Below are positions 16,282-24,709 of a stretch of 37,484 nucleotides of DNA, piece after piece. The position numbers and the translations under genes were made by a program. Source of the stretch: GCA-003244245 sp036501085 (lineage in GTDB: Bacteria; Actinomycetota; Actinomycetes; Mycobacteriales; Pseudonocardiaceae); the NCBI GenBank assembly GCA_036501085.1, contig DASYAZ010000037.1, positions 1-37,484 of the forward strand, read 5' to 3'. Under the pieces are notes generated by a model. The model was not told where the DNA came from and did no database searches. It saw only the letters and a program-made list of their open reading frames with translations. Position 1 is the first letter of the stretch, and each line of letters opens with the position of its first letter.

Positions 16282-17034
16282 ATGAGCTCGACGCATCAGC
16301 CGCTGCTGGTCCCCGCGGACACCCCGGTGCACCGGATGGCACCCCAGTGCAAGGTGGCCGCCACCGCATTGTTCGTACTCGCCGTCGCCTGCACGCCACC
16401 CGGCCGGTACTGGCCCTACCTGTGGTACCTGCTGCTGCTCGCCGCGGTCGCCGGATTGGCCCGGCTGCCGCCGCTGCTCCTGGTCCGCCGGTTGCTGGTG
16501 GAGGTGCCGTTCCTGCTGTTCGTGCTGGCACTGCCGGTGCTCGGCGGGCCGCCACAGCTGGCGGTGCTCGGTCTGAGCCTGTCGGCGCCCGGGCTGCACG
16601 CCGCGGCCACCATCACGCTCAAGGCGACGTTCGGGCTGCTGGCCACCGGGGTGCTGGCCGCGACCACACCGCTGCCGGCGATCATCACCGGGCTGGAGCG
16701 GTTGCGGGTGCCGCGGGTGTTCACCGCGGTCGCCTCGTTCATGGTGCGCTACCTCGAGGTGCTCGCCGCCGAGCTGGCCAGGATGCGGATCGCCGCAGCC
16801 TGCCGGGGCGCCAACCCACGATGGATCTGGCAGGTCCGGGACGTCACGGCCGGGCTCGGCGCGCTGGTTGTCCGCTCCCTGGAGCGGGGCGAGCGGGTGT
16901 ACCTCGCCATGGCCTCCCGCGGCTACACCGGGGCACTACCGGTCGCGCTGTCCGGCGCCGCCGCATCCAGGGCGGCCTGGGCTGGTGCGCTGGCCATACC
17001 CGCCTTGGCCGCGATCGGCATGGTGCTCGGATGA
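16282..17034 (+). CDS. cbiQ: ECF transporter transmembrane subunit CbiQ (EcfT)
   Basis: CbiQ is the membrane T-component of cobalt/nickel ECF transporters and couples the ATPase to the substrate-binding unit. The protein has several hydrophobic segments (about 25-42, 45-70, 75-95, 105-135, 230-248) and the two cytoplasmic coupling motifs with Arg-Gly: RIAAACRGANPR and MASRGYTG. Length (250) is normal. The start is 24 bases after the SUMT-like gene and lacks a clear ribosome binding site. Its TGA overlaps the next start (ATGA). The CbiM and CbiN subunits that normally precede CbiQ are not in this window. Confidence 0.9.
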   Translation: MSSTHQPLLVPADTPVHRMAPQCKVAATALFVLAVACTPPGRYWPYLWYLLLLAAVAGLARLPPLLLVRRLLVEVPFLLFVLALPVLGGPPQLAVLGLSLSAPGLHAAATITLKATFGLLATGVLAATTPLPAIITGLERLRVPRVFTAVASFMVRYLEVLAAELARMRIAAACRGANPRWIWQVRDVTAGLGALVVRSLERGERVYLAMASRGYTGALPVALSGAAASRAAWAGALAIPALAAIGMVLG

Positions 17035-18749
17035 GCCGGCCGACCATGCCGGCGGACCGGCCCGGCAGGCCGGCGATGCTGGTGGTGGGGCATGGGAGCC
17101 GGGACGCGGACGGGGTGGCCGAGTTCTGGGCGCTGGCCGGCCTGATCCGCGCCGCCGCCGGTGAGCTGCTGACCGGCTTCGGGTTCATCGAGCTGGCCTC
17201 GCCGACCGTCGATGAGGCCATTGACGACCTGGTCGCCCGCGGGGCCACCGAGATCGTCACCGTGCCGCTGGTGCTGCTGGCCGCCGGGCACCTGAAGAAC
17301 GACGGCCCGGCCGCGCTGGCCCGAGCCCGGACCCGGCACCGGCAGGTGCATTTCCTGCTCGCCCGCGATCTGGGGATCGAGCCGCAGTTGTTGGAGCTCG
17401 CCGCGGACCGGATCCGGGACGCGGCCGGTGACGCCGATCCGGAGAAGCTGGGGGTGGCACTGATCGGGCGGGGGTGCAGCGACCCGGACGCGTGCGCTGA
17501 CCTGTGGAAGGTGGCCCGGTTGCTCGCTGATGGGCGCGGGTTGGGCCTGATCGAGCCCGGGTTCGTCTCGGTGGCGACACCGTCGATTCCCGAGGCGCTG
17601 CACCGGCTCCGGTTGCTCGGTACCGCCACGGCGGTGATCGCCCCGTTCTTCCTGTTCCCCGGGGTGTTGCTGAACCGGATCTACGCGCAGGCGGACGCCT
17701 GGGCCCGGGAATATCCCGAGGTCGAGGTCCGCGGTGCCAGCCACCTGGGGCCGGACCCGCGGCTGGCCCGGTTGGTGCTGGAACGCTACCGGGAGGCGCT
17801 GCACGGTGACGTGCGGATGAACTGTGACCTGTGCGCCTACCGGGTGCAACTGCCCGGCTACGAGTCCAAAGTGGGCACACCGATCTCGCTGACCCCGCAC
17901 GGCGACGGTCCGGCCCGCGGCCCCCGCCTGGCCCGGCGGGCCACCCGGGCCCCGGTCACGTCGCCCCGGATCCCGATCCGCCGGGGCCGGTTCGCGGCCT
18001 CCCAGCCGGCGGCCGGGCTCCCCGCGATCGAGGTGCGAGATCTCGACTTCTGCTACCCGGATGGCCGGCAGGCGCTGTCCGGGGTCTCGATGCGGGTCGA
18101 GCCCGGGGAACGGGTCGCGCTGCTCGGCCCGAACGGTGCCGGCAAGACATCGCTGGTACTGCAGCTCAACGGGGTGCTCACCCCATCCGCGGGGTCGGTG
18201 TCCATCGGCGGGGTGCAGGTCGGGCGGCGCACCCTGGCCGAGGTCCGCCGGCGGGTCGGCGTGGTCTTCCAGGATCCCGATGATCAGCTGTTCTCCCCTA
18301 CCGTGCGGCGCGACGTGGCCTTCGGCCCGGCACATCTGGGGCTCTCCGGCACCGCACTGGACGCTCGGGTCGCCGAGGCACTGTCCTATGTCGGCCTGGT
18401 CGGGGTCGCCGGGCGCCCGCCGCATCAGCTGTCGCTGGGCGAGCGGCGGCGCGCCGCGGTGGCCACCGTGCTGGCCATGCACCCGGAGGTACTGGTCCTC
18501 GACGAACCCACCGCGAACCTGGACCCGGCTGCCCGCCGGGAGTTCGCCGATCTGATCAAGCGGCTCGGGATGACGACGTTGCTGGTCACGCACGACCTGC
18601 CCTACGCACTGGAGCTGTGCCCGCGGGCCCTGGTGATCGACCACGGGCAGATCGTGGCCGACGGACCCACCCGGGAGCTGCTCGCGGACACCGGGTTCAT
18701 GAGCGCGCACCGGCTGGAGCTCCCCGCCGGCTTCAACCCGCTGGGCTGA
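17031..18749 (+). CDS. CbiX-CbiO fusion: sirohydrochlorin cobaltochelatase plus cobalt transporter ATPase
   Basis: One uninterrupted 572-residue frame holds two enzymes. Residues about 12-275 are a CbiX-type chelatase: VVGHGSRDADGV and VLLAAGHLKNDGPAAL carry the metal-binding His residues, a second half follows (ALIGRGCSDPDACADLWK, APFFLFPGVLLNRI), and MNCDLCAYRVQLPG (263 on) is the usual CbiX tail. A Pro/Arg-rich linker (about 276-332) leads to a complete ABC ATPase (333-572): Walker A GPNGAGKTSL, Q-loop VFQDPDDQLFSP, signature LSLGE (LSGGQ variant), Walker B VLVLDEPTANLD, switch VTHD. Codon use is even through the linker, and I see no ribosome binding site for a separate CbiO start; the GTG at 18033 is possible but unsupported. 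The ATG overlaps the cbiQ stop. Confidence 0.88.
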   Translation: MSRPTMPADRPGRPAMLVVGHGSRDADGVAEFWALAGLIRAAAGELLTGFGFIELASPTVDEAIDDLVARGATEIVTVPLVLLAAGHLKNDGPAALARARTRHRQVHFLLARDLGIEPQLLELAADRIRDAAGDADPEKLGVALIGRGCSDPDACADLWKVARLLADGRGLGLIEPGFVSVATPSIPEALHRLRLLGTATAVIAPFFLFPGVLLNRIYAQADAWAREYPEVEVRGASHLGPDPRLARLVLERYREALHGDVRMNCDLCAYRVQLPGYESKVGTPISLTPHGDGPARGPRLARRATRAPVTSPRIPIRRGRFAASQPAAGLPAIEVRDLDFCYPDGRQALSGVSMRVEPGERVALLGPNGAGKTSLVLQLNGVLTPSAGSVSIGGVQVGRRTLAEVRRRVGVVFQDPDDQLFSPTVRRDVAFGPAHLGLSGTALDARVAEALSYVGLVGVAGRPPHQLSLGERRRAAVATVLAMHPEVLVLDEPTANLDPAARREFADLIKRLGMTTLLVTHDLPYALELCPRALVIDHGQIVADGPTRELLADTGFMSAHRLELPAGFNPLG

Positions 18750-18905
18750 TCGATCCAACGGCGCACGGACAGCCCTGGTGCCGAACTCGGCGCACGCAGC
18801 GCGGGGATGTGGGAGTGAGCTGGGAGTGTCGTGGGAGCGGGGTGCGGCATCGTCGTGGAGGGAGCGGTCGCGCCATGACCGCAGCGACGTTGGTGGAGGC
18901 GGATC

Positions 18906-20015
18906 ATGACCACGACAACGACCACAACGACAGAATCAGTGACCTCGCAGCGTGATGCGTTGGGTGAGCGGATGTTCGCCGCCCTGCTGGGCGGGATGGA
19001 GCTGCTGGCGATCCAGCTGGGTACCCGGCTGGGCTTGTACGCGGTCCTGCGCGAGGCGGGTCCCACCACAGCGGGGGCTCTCGCGTCCGGGGCCTGCATC
19101 GACGCGCGGTACGCGCGGGAGTGGCTCGAGCAGCAGGCGGTGAGCGGGATCCTGGAGGTCGCCCTCGGCGGCGATGACCCCGGTGAGCGGGCCTACTCCC
19201 TGCCCACCGGCCACGCGGAGGCGCTGCTCGATCCGGAGAGCCCGGGCTACGCCGCAGCCATGCCCCCCGGGCTGCTCGGGCTGGCCACGACGCTGGAGGA
19301 GGTCACCACCGCCTACCGCACCGGGGCAGGGGTTGCCTACGAGCGCTACGGCGCGGAGATCCGGGAGTGCATCGCCGGGTTCAACCGGCCGATGTTCGCC
19401 AACGATCTCGTACCGGAGTGGCTGCCCGCGCTGCCCGACGTGCACTCTCGCCTGGTGGCGGGCGCACCGCTGCGGGTGCTGGACATCGCCTGCGGCACCG
19501 GGTGGTCGACAATCGCGCTGGCCCTGCGCTACCCGAACGTGTACCTGATCGGGATCGATCTCGATACCGCGTCGATCGAGCAGGCCCGAAGTAACGCAGC
19601 CGCCAGCGGGGTGGCCGAACGCGTCCGCTTCGCCCTCGGCGACGCCGCCGGCGCTGCGGTGGAGGCCGGCTTCGACCTGGCGATGCTGTTCGAGGCGCTG
19701 CACGACCTGGGCGACCCGGTCGGTGCACTCCGGCAAGCCCGCTCGGCGCTGGCGCCGGGTGCGCCGCTGCTGGTCGCCGACGAGCGCGTCGCGGAGAGCT
19801 TCGTCGCGCCAGGGGACCAGGTGGAGCGCCTCAACTACGGGTGGAGCGTGCTGCACTGCCTGCCGGCGACCCGGGCCACCTCGCCGGTGATAGCCAACGG
19901 CACTGTGCTGCGGGCGGCTACGGTGCGACAGTGGGCGGGCGAGGCGGGCTTCTCCGCCGTCGAGGAGCTGCCGATTGCGAACGACTTCTGGCGTTTCTAC
20001 CGGCTCGAGGCCTGA
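18906..20015 (+). CDS. SAM-dependent methyltransferase with N-terminal winged-helix region
   Basis: The N-terminus (after a Thr-rich start) resembles the dimerisation/winged-helix part seen in many actinobacterial class I methyltransferases (GLYAVLREAGPTTAGALAS). The catalytic part has motif I LDIACGTGWSTIALA (about 195-209), an acidic residue ending strand 2 (GIDLD), and a motif IV-like FDLAMLFEALHDL. The substrate is unknown; nothing ties it to corrin methylation, as it lacks the CobA-type fold. The ATG at 18906 has GGAGG six bases upstream. The 156-base gap after the CbiX-CbiO gene would hold its promoter. It overlaps the AfsR-like regulator that follows. Confidence 0.88.
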   Translation: MTTTTTTTTESVTSQRDALGERMFAALLGGMELLAIQLGTRLGLYAVLREAGPTTAGALASGACIDARYAREWLEQQAVSGILEVALGGDDPGERAYSLPTGHAEALLDPESPGYAAAMPPGLLGLATTLEEVTTAYRTGAGVAYERYGAEIRECIAGFNRPMFANDLVPEWLPALPDVHSRLVAGAPLRVLDIACGTGWSTIALALRYPNVYLIGIDLDTASIEQARSNAAASGVAERVRFALGDAAGAAVEAGFDLAMLFEALHDLGDPVGALRQARSALAPGAPLLVADERVAESFVAPGDQVERLNYGWSVLHCLPATRATSPVIANGTVLRAATVRQWAGEAGFSAVEELPIANDFWRFYRLEA

Positions 20016-22923
20016 GCCGCCCGCGGAGACACCCATTCGGGTCCTGGGCGCCGTAGCAGTCACGAGCACGAGCCGGCAGTGCCCGCTGCGGCACTCACCC
20101 AGGATGCGGCGGCTGCTCGCCGGGCTCGTGGCCGGGGCGGGCAGCGTCGTCCCGGTCGACCGGCTCGCCGAGACGCTGTGGGGTGATCAGCCGCCGGTCG
20201 ACCCGACGGGCGCGGTGCACAACCTGGTGTCCCGGCTGCGGACGGTCCTGCGGTCTGCGGGGTGCGGGGCGGCCGTCCGGATCGTCACCCGGCCGCCGGG
20301 TTACCTGCTCGTCGCTTCCGAGGGCGCGCTGGACTGCGACCGGTTCGTCCAGCTGGTCAGCCGGGCTCGGGACCAGCACCGGGACAGTCCGGGGCTTGCC
20401 GCCGCGCTGCTGGATGAGGCGCTGGTGCTCTGGCGGGGACCCGCCTACGGGGAGTTCGCGGGTGAGGGGTTCGCTGCGCCCGACGCCGTGCGGTTGGAGG
20501 AGATCCGATGGGGCGCCATGGCGGACCGGGTTGACGCGGCGCTGGCCCTGGGCCGCCCCGACGAGGCGATCGGCCTGCTCGAACCGCTGCTGGCCGCGCA
20601 GCCACTGAGCCACCGCCCGCGCGGGCAGCTCATGCTCGCGCTGCATCGAGCCGGGCGCTCTGCGCAGGCGCTGGAAGCGTTCCGGGACTACCGCGAGCTG
20701 CTGGCCGATGAGCTCGGTCTCGATCCCCCGCCCGAACTGGGTGCGCTCGAGACCGCCATCCTCCGTCGCGATCCCGCCATCGAGCAGGCCCGGCCGGCGA
20801 GCTCGCCGGGGAACCTGCCGCACCGGCTCACCGAGCTCGTCGGCCGGGCCGAGGACGCCCGGCGGGTCACGAGCGCGATGGCGCAGTCCCGGCTTGTCAC
20901 GCTGACCGGGGTGGGCGGGGTGGGCAAGACCCGGCTGGCCCTGCACGTCGCCGCCGAACTCATCCACGGGTGCCTGGACGGCGCCTGGCTCTGCGAACTT
21001 GCCGGAGTGGGAGACGAAGCGGTGGCCACCGCGCTGGATGTGCAGCAGCGGGACCCTCCGAGTGTGACCTCGCGGTTGGTGGGCTACCTGCGGACCAAGG
21101 GCATGCTGATCGTGCTGGACAACTGCGAGCACGTCCTCACCGCGGTGGCCCAGCTGGCCGATGCGCTGCTGGGTGGCTGCCCCGGAGTCCGGTTACTGGC
21201 CACCAGCCGCGAACCGCTGGGCATCGAGGGCGAGCAGGTCCTGCCGGTCGCACCGCTGGCTCCGCCGGATGCGGTCACGCTGTTCATCCAGCGGGCGACT
21301 GCGGCGTGTCCGTCGTTCACGGTGACCAGCGAGAACGCTGCGGAGGTGACTGAAGTCTGCCGCCGGCTCGACGGCCTGCCACTGGCGCTGGAGCTGGTGG
21401 CACCGAAGATCCGCTCGCTCAGCGCCCGGGACATCGTCGCCCGCCTCGAGCGCCGGCTGCAGTTCGTCCGCACCGCCAGCCAGATCAGGGAGCAGCGGCA
21501 CCGCACCCTGCACGCCGTCGTCGACTGGTCCTACCAGCTGCTCGCTGAACCACAACGGCAGGTCTTCGACCGGCTCAGCGTGTTCGCCAGCTCGTTCACC
21601 ATGGCCGCGGCGCAGCAGGTCGCCGGATGCGGCGGGGATGCCGAGGGGGTGGCCGAGGCCGTCACGGCGCTGGTGGACCGCTCGATGCTCGGCGCGCACA
21701 CCGATGACCCGCCGAGCAGGTACACCATGCTGGACACGTTGCGCCACTACGGGCGGGAGCGGTTGGACGCACGGGGGTGGGCGGCGGAAACCCGGCTCGA
21801 GCACGCCCGCTACCAGGTCGAGCTGGCCGAAGCAGCGTTCACCGGCCTCACCGGGGCGGATCCGGGCGCCTGGAGCGCGACGATCGACCGGCACCTCGAT
21901 GATCTGCGCGCGGCCCATCGTTGGTCGGTGCAACACGAGCCGGATCTGGCGACGCGGCTGGCCGCCGCGCTGTACTGGTATGTGGAAGCCGGGTCGTCCT
22001 CCGAGGTGGCCTTGTGGGCCGAGCGATCGCTCACCGTGACCGCGTCGTCCTCGCGGTCGCTGCTCCCGGTGGTGTTCGGGGTGGCCGCCTGGGGGGCCAG
22101 CAAGCGCGGCGACCTGCCCGCAGCGGTCGAGCTCGCGCACCGGGGCCTGGCCGCGGCGGCGGATCGGGACCCGGTGCGTCGCTACGCGCTGTTCGTGCTG
22201 GGCGACGTCGCGCTGTTCGAAGGCCGTCTCCATGAGGCCAGCCGCTACTACGAGGAGGTGGCCCGCCTCGCCGGAGCCGCTGGCGACACCTACTGCCACG
22301 GCTATGCCATGGTGAACTCGGTGCTGCCGCTGGCTTACGGATCCGGCGATCCGGCCGCAGCGGTGGCCGCGGCCCGGCGGGTGCGCTCGGTGACGATGGC
22401 AACCGGCAGCCCATCGCTGCGTGCCTGGGCGGACTACGCCCTCGGCGAGGCCCTGGCCGGCGTCGATGCGCCCGCGGCCATCACCGCCATCGATGCGGCC
22501 CTGGTCACTGCTCGGCAGTGCCGCAATCGCTTCATGGAGGGCATCGCGCTGCTCACCGCGGCATCCCTGCGGGCCCGCCAGGGCGATCCGCGTGCCGCGC
22601 TGCCGCTGTTCGGTCAGGTCATCGAGCACTGGCAACGCGCGGGAAACTGGACCCAGCAGTGGATCACGATACGCAACGTGATCGAGGCGCTGGCCCGTGT
22701 GGGCGCCGATGAGCCCGCGGCCATCCTCTGCGGCGCCCTGAACACCCGGCGCAGCTCGCCTCCGCTGTTCGGAGCCGACGCGGAGCGGCTAGCGGGCGCC
22801 GAGACGGCCCTGCGAGCGAGCCTGGGAGAGCAGCACTACCTCCAGTGTCAGGCCCGTGGCGCCGCGATGACCGACCTCGACGCGATCACCTTCGCCGCCG
22901 CCGCGTGCACGGCTGCGTCGTGA
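19975..22923 (+). CDS. AfsR/SARP-type transcriptional regulator (BTAD, NB-ARC, TPR-like)
   Basis: Order of parts: an OmpR-like winged helix (PIRVLGAVAV..., DRLAETLWGDQPP, VHNLVSRLRTVLR), a BTAD helical domain (about 115-265, ELLADELGLDPPPELGALE), an NTPase with Walker A TGVGGVGKTRLAL and LIVLDNCEHVL, and a long TPR-like C-terminus (about 640-960). Such proteins activate secondary-metabolite or stress genes in actinobacteria. The start is uncertain: TTG at 19975 follows GAGGAG with good spacing and overlaps the methyltransferase by 41 bases; an ATT (20032) behind GGAG would match the domain start better. No ATG or GTG lies nearby. The target is unknown; the adjacent methyltransferase is the obvious candidate. 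Its TGA lies inside a 66-bp repeat. Confidence 0.87.
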   Translation: MRTTSGVSTGSRPEPPAETPIRVLGAVAVTSTSRQCPLRHSPRMRRLLAGLVAGAGSVVPVDRLAETLWGDQPPVDPTGAVHNLVSRLRTVLRSAGCGAAVRIVTRPPGYLLVASEGALDCDRFVQLVSRARDQHRDSPGLAAALLDEALVLWRGPAYGEFAGEGFAAPDAVRLEEIRWGAMADRVDAALALGRPDEAIGLLEPLLAAQPLSHRPRGQLMLALHRAGRSAQALEAFRDYRELLADELGLDPPPELGALETAILRRDPAIEQARPASSPGNLPHRLTELVGRAEDARRVTSAMAQSRLVTLTGVGGVGKTRLALHVAAELIHGCLDGAWLCELAGVGDEAVATALDVQQRDPPSVTSRLVGYLRTKGMLIVLDNCEHVLTAVAQLADALLGGCPGVRLLATSREPLGIEGEQVLPVAPLAPPDAVTLFIQRATAACPSFTVTSENAAEVTEVCRRLDGLPLALELVAPKIRSLSARDIVARLERRLQFVRTASQIREQRHRTLHAVVDWSYQLLAEPQRQVFDRLSVFASSFTMAAAQQVAGCGGDAEGVAEAVTALVDRSMLGAHTDDPPSRYTMLDTLRHYGRERLDARGWAAETRLEHARYQVELAEAAFTGLTGADPGAWSATIDRHLDDLRAAHRWSVQHEPDLATRLAAALYWYVEAGSSSEVALWAERSLTVTASSSRSLLPVVFGVAAWGASKRGDLPAAVELAHRGLAAAADRDPVRRYALFVLGDVALFEGRLHEASRYYEEVARLAGAAGDTYCHGYAMVNSVLPLAYGSGDPAAAVAAARRVRSVTMATGSPSLRAWADYALGEALAGVDAPAAITAIDAALVTARQCRNRFMEGIALLTAASLRARQGDPRAALPLFGQVIEHWQRAGNWTQQWITIRNVIEALARVGADEPAAILCGALNTRRSSPPLFGADAERLAGAETALRASLGEQHYLQCQARGAAMTDLDAITFAAAACTAAS

Positions 22924-22980
22924 GCTCGACCGCACGCACCCCGTCGCTGCTGGAGGCGTCGCTGACGTCGCGTTCACGAC
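22915..22980. repeat. 66-bp dispersed repeat, copy 1, at converging gene ends
   Basis: The sequence starts GCGTCGTGAGCTCGAC and ends GTCGCGTTCACGAC. It matches the minus strand of 36290-36355 at 55 of 66 positions without gaps by my count. Its two ends are inverted (GTCGTGAGC and GTTCACGAC). The regulator stop TGA (22921-22923) and the stop of the converging ferredoxin fusion (22976-22974) both fall inside these inverted ends, so the element fills the whole intergenic space. Confidence 0.75.
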
Positions 22981-23555
22981 ATGGGGCGATCGCGCTCGCT
23001 GGGCTCGTCGCGCAGGGTGATCGCGTCGGTGGGGCAGATCTCGACGCACTCCCCGCACGAGGTGCATCGCGCCGCGACGAGCACCGGGCGCAGCGGTGCT
23101 GGGCGCAGCGCGTGCTGTGGGCAGGTGCGCAGGCAACCGCCGCAGGCGGTGCACGCTGAGCTGATGGACAGCGGGCTCGGCGGAGCCGCGAGGGCGGCCA
23201 CCGCGACGGTGACGTGGTCACCGCGCAGCTTGGGCACGATCAGCGATCCACCGCCGAGATCGCGGGCGGCGAGCAGCGCGGCGGCCTCGGCGACGCTGCG
23301 GGTGCCGACGTGGCCGCGGACCGCGGTGCTGGGATGCGGCACCTCGACCGCGTCGAGCTCAGCAGCCGGGTAGCAGAACAGCGGTACGCCGTGCTCGCGG
23401 ATCACCGCGAGCAGCCCGGGCTCCTCCCGGCGCCGGTCGAGGGTGCCGAACGCGGCGATCATCACAGTCGGGTCCGGGACGGCCCGGCGCAGCGCCGAGC
23501 GCACCGCGGCCGGGCGCACTCCGCGGGACGAGCCCAGACCCACCACCAGGTTCAC
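22974..23555 (-). CDS. CobE (CbiG C-terminal domain)-ferredoxin fusion
   Basis: Residues 1-122 match the CobE/CbiG C-terminal domain: VVGLGSSRGVRPAAVRSAL, VPLFCYPAAELDAVEVPHPS, HVGTRSVAEAAALLAA, LIVPKLRGDHVTVAVAAL. CobE is needed for B12 synthesis in some bacteria, with unclear function. Residues about 130-185 are a two-cluster 4Fe-4S ferredoxin: CTACGGCLRTCP (Cys135, 138, 141, 145) and CTSCGECVEICP (Cys164, 167, 170, 174). No CbiG N-terminal lactone-opening region is present. The GTG at 23555 overlaps the cobL stop (GTGA) and gives the exact domain start. It is last in the operon and may feed electrons to a redox step of corrin synthesis (inference). Confidence 0.88.
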   Translation of the reverse strand: MNLVVGLGSSRGVRPAAVRSALRRAVPDPTVMIAAFGTLDRRREEPGLLAVIREHGVPLFCYPAAELDAVEVPHPSTAVRGHVGTRSVAEAAALLAARDLGGGSLIVPKLRGDHVTVAVAALAAPPSPLSISSACTACGGCLRTCPQHALRPAPLRPVLVAARCTSCGECVEICPTDAITLRDEPSERDRPMS

Positions 23556-24709
23556 CGCCGGCCCCACAGCAGCAGGACCGGGTTGGTCGCGGCCAGGCGT
23601 ACCGATCCATCCGGCAACTCCGCGAACCGGGAAGCCGCCAGCTGGACCCCGTCGACCTGGTGACCCGCCTCCCGCAGCGCCGCGCGGCACGGCCCCACCC
23701 GGTCCAGCGCGGCCAAGGCGATGACGACGCGGGGGGCGAGCCATGCCGCGGCCCGCACCACCTCCGGCCCTCCCCCACCGACGAACACCGCATCGGGTTC
23801 GGGCAGGCCGCGCAGCACCGCCGGCGCCTCCCCCTCGATGACCCGGACGTCCACCTGGTGCGCACCGGCGTTGGCCACCAGCCGGGCACACTGCGCGGGA
23901 TCCCGCTCGACGGCGAGGACCGCGGCCCCGAGCCGGGCGCACTCCACCCCGACCGAGCCCGACCCGGCGCCCAGATCCCACATCAACCGGCCCGGTCCGG
24001 GAGCCAGCCGGGCCAGCGCCAGCGCCCGGACCTCCGACTTGGTGATCATCCCGTCCCGGTGGGAGAACTCCGCCTCATCCAGCGCCCAGCCGGTCGCGGG
24101 CGGGACCGGGTCCCCGCCCGCGATCCAGCCCCGGGCGGGCACGGCGTGCTCGTCGGCCAGGCACAGCACGAGGTGCGGGTCGCGGACCGGGCCGCACTCG
24201 TAGCGGCGCACCTGCTGGTCAGGTCCACCGAGATCCTCCGCGACCAGCACGCAGCGCGCCCAGCCGGCCAGGCCGGTGACGATCTCCGCGGCACCGGCAC
24301 CCGGTCCGGTCAGCACCGCGACCGCCCGGCGGGCCCGGCAGACATTCAGCGCCGCGCGCAGCGATCTGCCGTGCGCGGAGACCACCGCGACGTCGTCCCA
24401 GGACCGGCCCAGTAACCCGAAGGCCCGCGCAAGGCTGGAACACCCCGGCAGCACGACCGGCCGGATACCCCGGGTGCGCAGCGCCCGCACGATACCGAAG
24501 AACCCGGGATCGCCGCTGGCCAGCACCACCGCCGGCGAGCCATCCGCCAGCCGGTCCACTTCGCCCGGGCCGAGCACGGTTGCTCCGGCGGGCACCGCTA
24601 CGGCGGCGAGCTGGTGGGCCGCGCCGACCACGACCTGCGCTCCCGCCAGCGCTGGCTCGGCTCCCGGTGGCAGCGGGCCGCCGTCCAGCCCGATCACCGT
24701 GACGCTCAC
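23552..24709 (-). CDS. cobL: Precorrin-6Y C5,15-methyltransferase (decarboxylating), CbiE-CbiT fusion
   Basis: CobL methylates C5 and C15 and removes the acetate carboxyl at C12. The N-terminal half (about 1-200) is the CbiE tetrapyrrole methylase (LASGDPGFFGIVRAL, VLPGCSSLARAFGLLGRSWDDVAVVSAHG). The C-terminal half (about 210-385) is CbiT, a class I methyltransferase (GMITKSEVRALALARLAPGPGRLMWDLGAGSGSVGVECARL, DAVFVGGGG). Length 385 is normal. The GTG at 24709 overlaps the cbiD stop in GTGA; reading on to 24838 only enters cbiD in another frame. Confidence 0.95.
   Translation of the reverse strand: MSVTVIGLDGGPLPPGAEPALAGAQVVVGAAHQLAAVAVPAGATVLGPGEVDRLADGSPAVVLASGDPGFFGIVRALRTRGIRPVVLPGCSSLARAFGLLGRSWDDVAVVSAHGRSLRAALNVCRARRAVAVLTGPGAGAAEIVTGLAGWARCVLVAEDLGGPDQQVRRYECGPVRDPHLVLCLADEHAVPARGWIAGGDPVPPATGWALDEAEFSHRDGMITKSEVRALALARLAPGPGRLMWDLGAGSGSVGVECARLGAAVLAVERDPAQCARLVANAGAHQVDVRVIEGEAPAVLRGLPEPDAVFVGGGGPEVVRAAAWLAPRVVIALAALDRVGPCRAALREAGHQVDGVQLAASRFAELPDGSVRLAATNPVLLLWGRR

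Noticed and set aside
16347..17030. Longer N-terminus for the CbiX-CbiO protein
   Set aside because: The frame is open but runs inside cbiQ; the ATG at 17031 overlaps the cbiQ stop and starts right before the CbiX domain.
16923..18758. 611-codon open frame on the minus strand opposite the CbiX-CbiO gene
   Set aside because: It is an antisense shadow; the plus-strand frame has complete chelatase and ATPase motifs.
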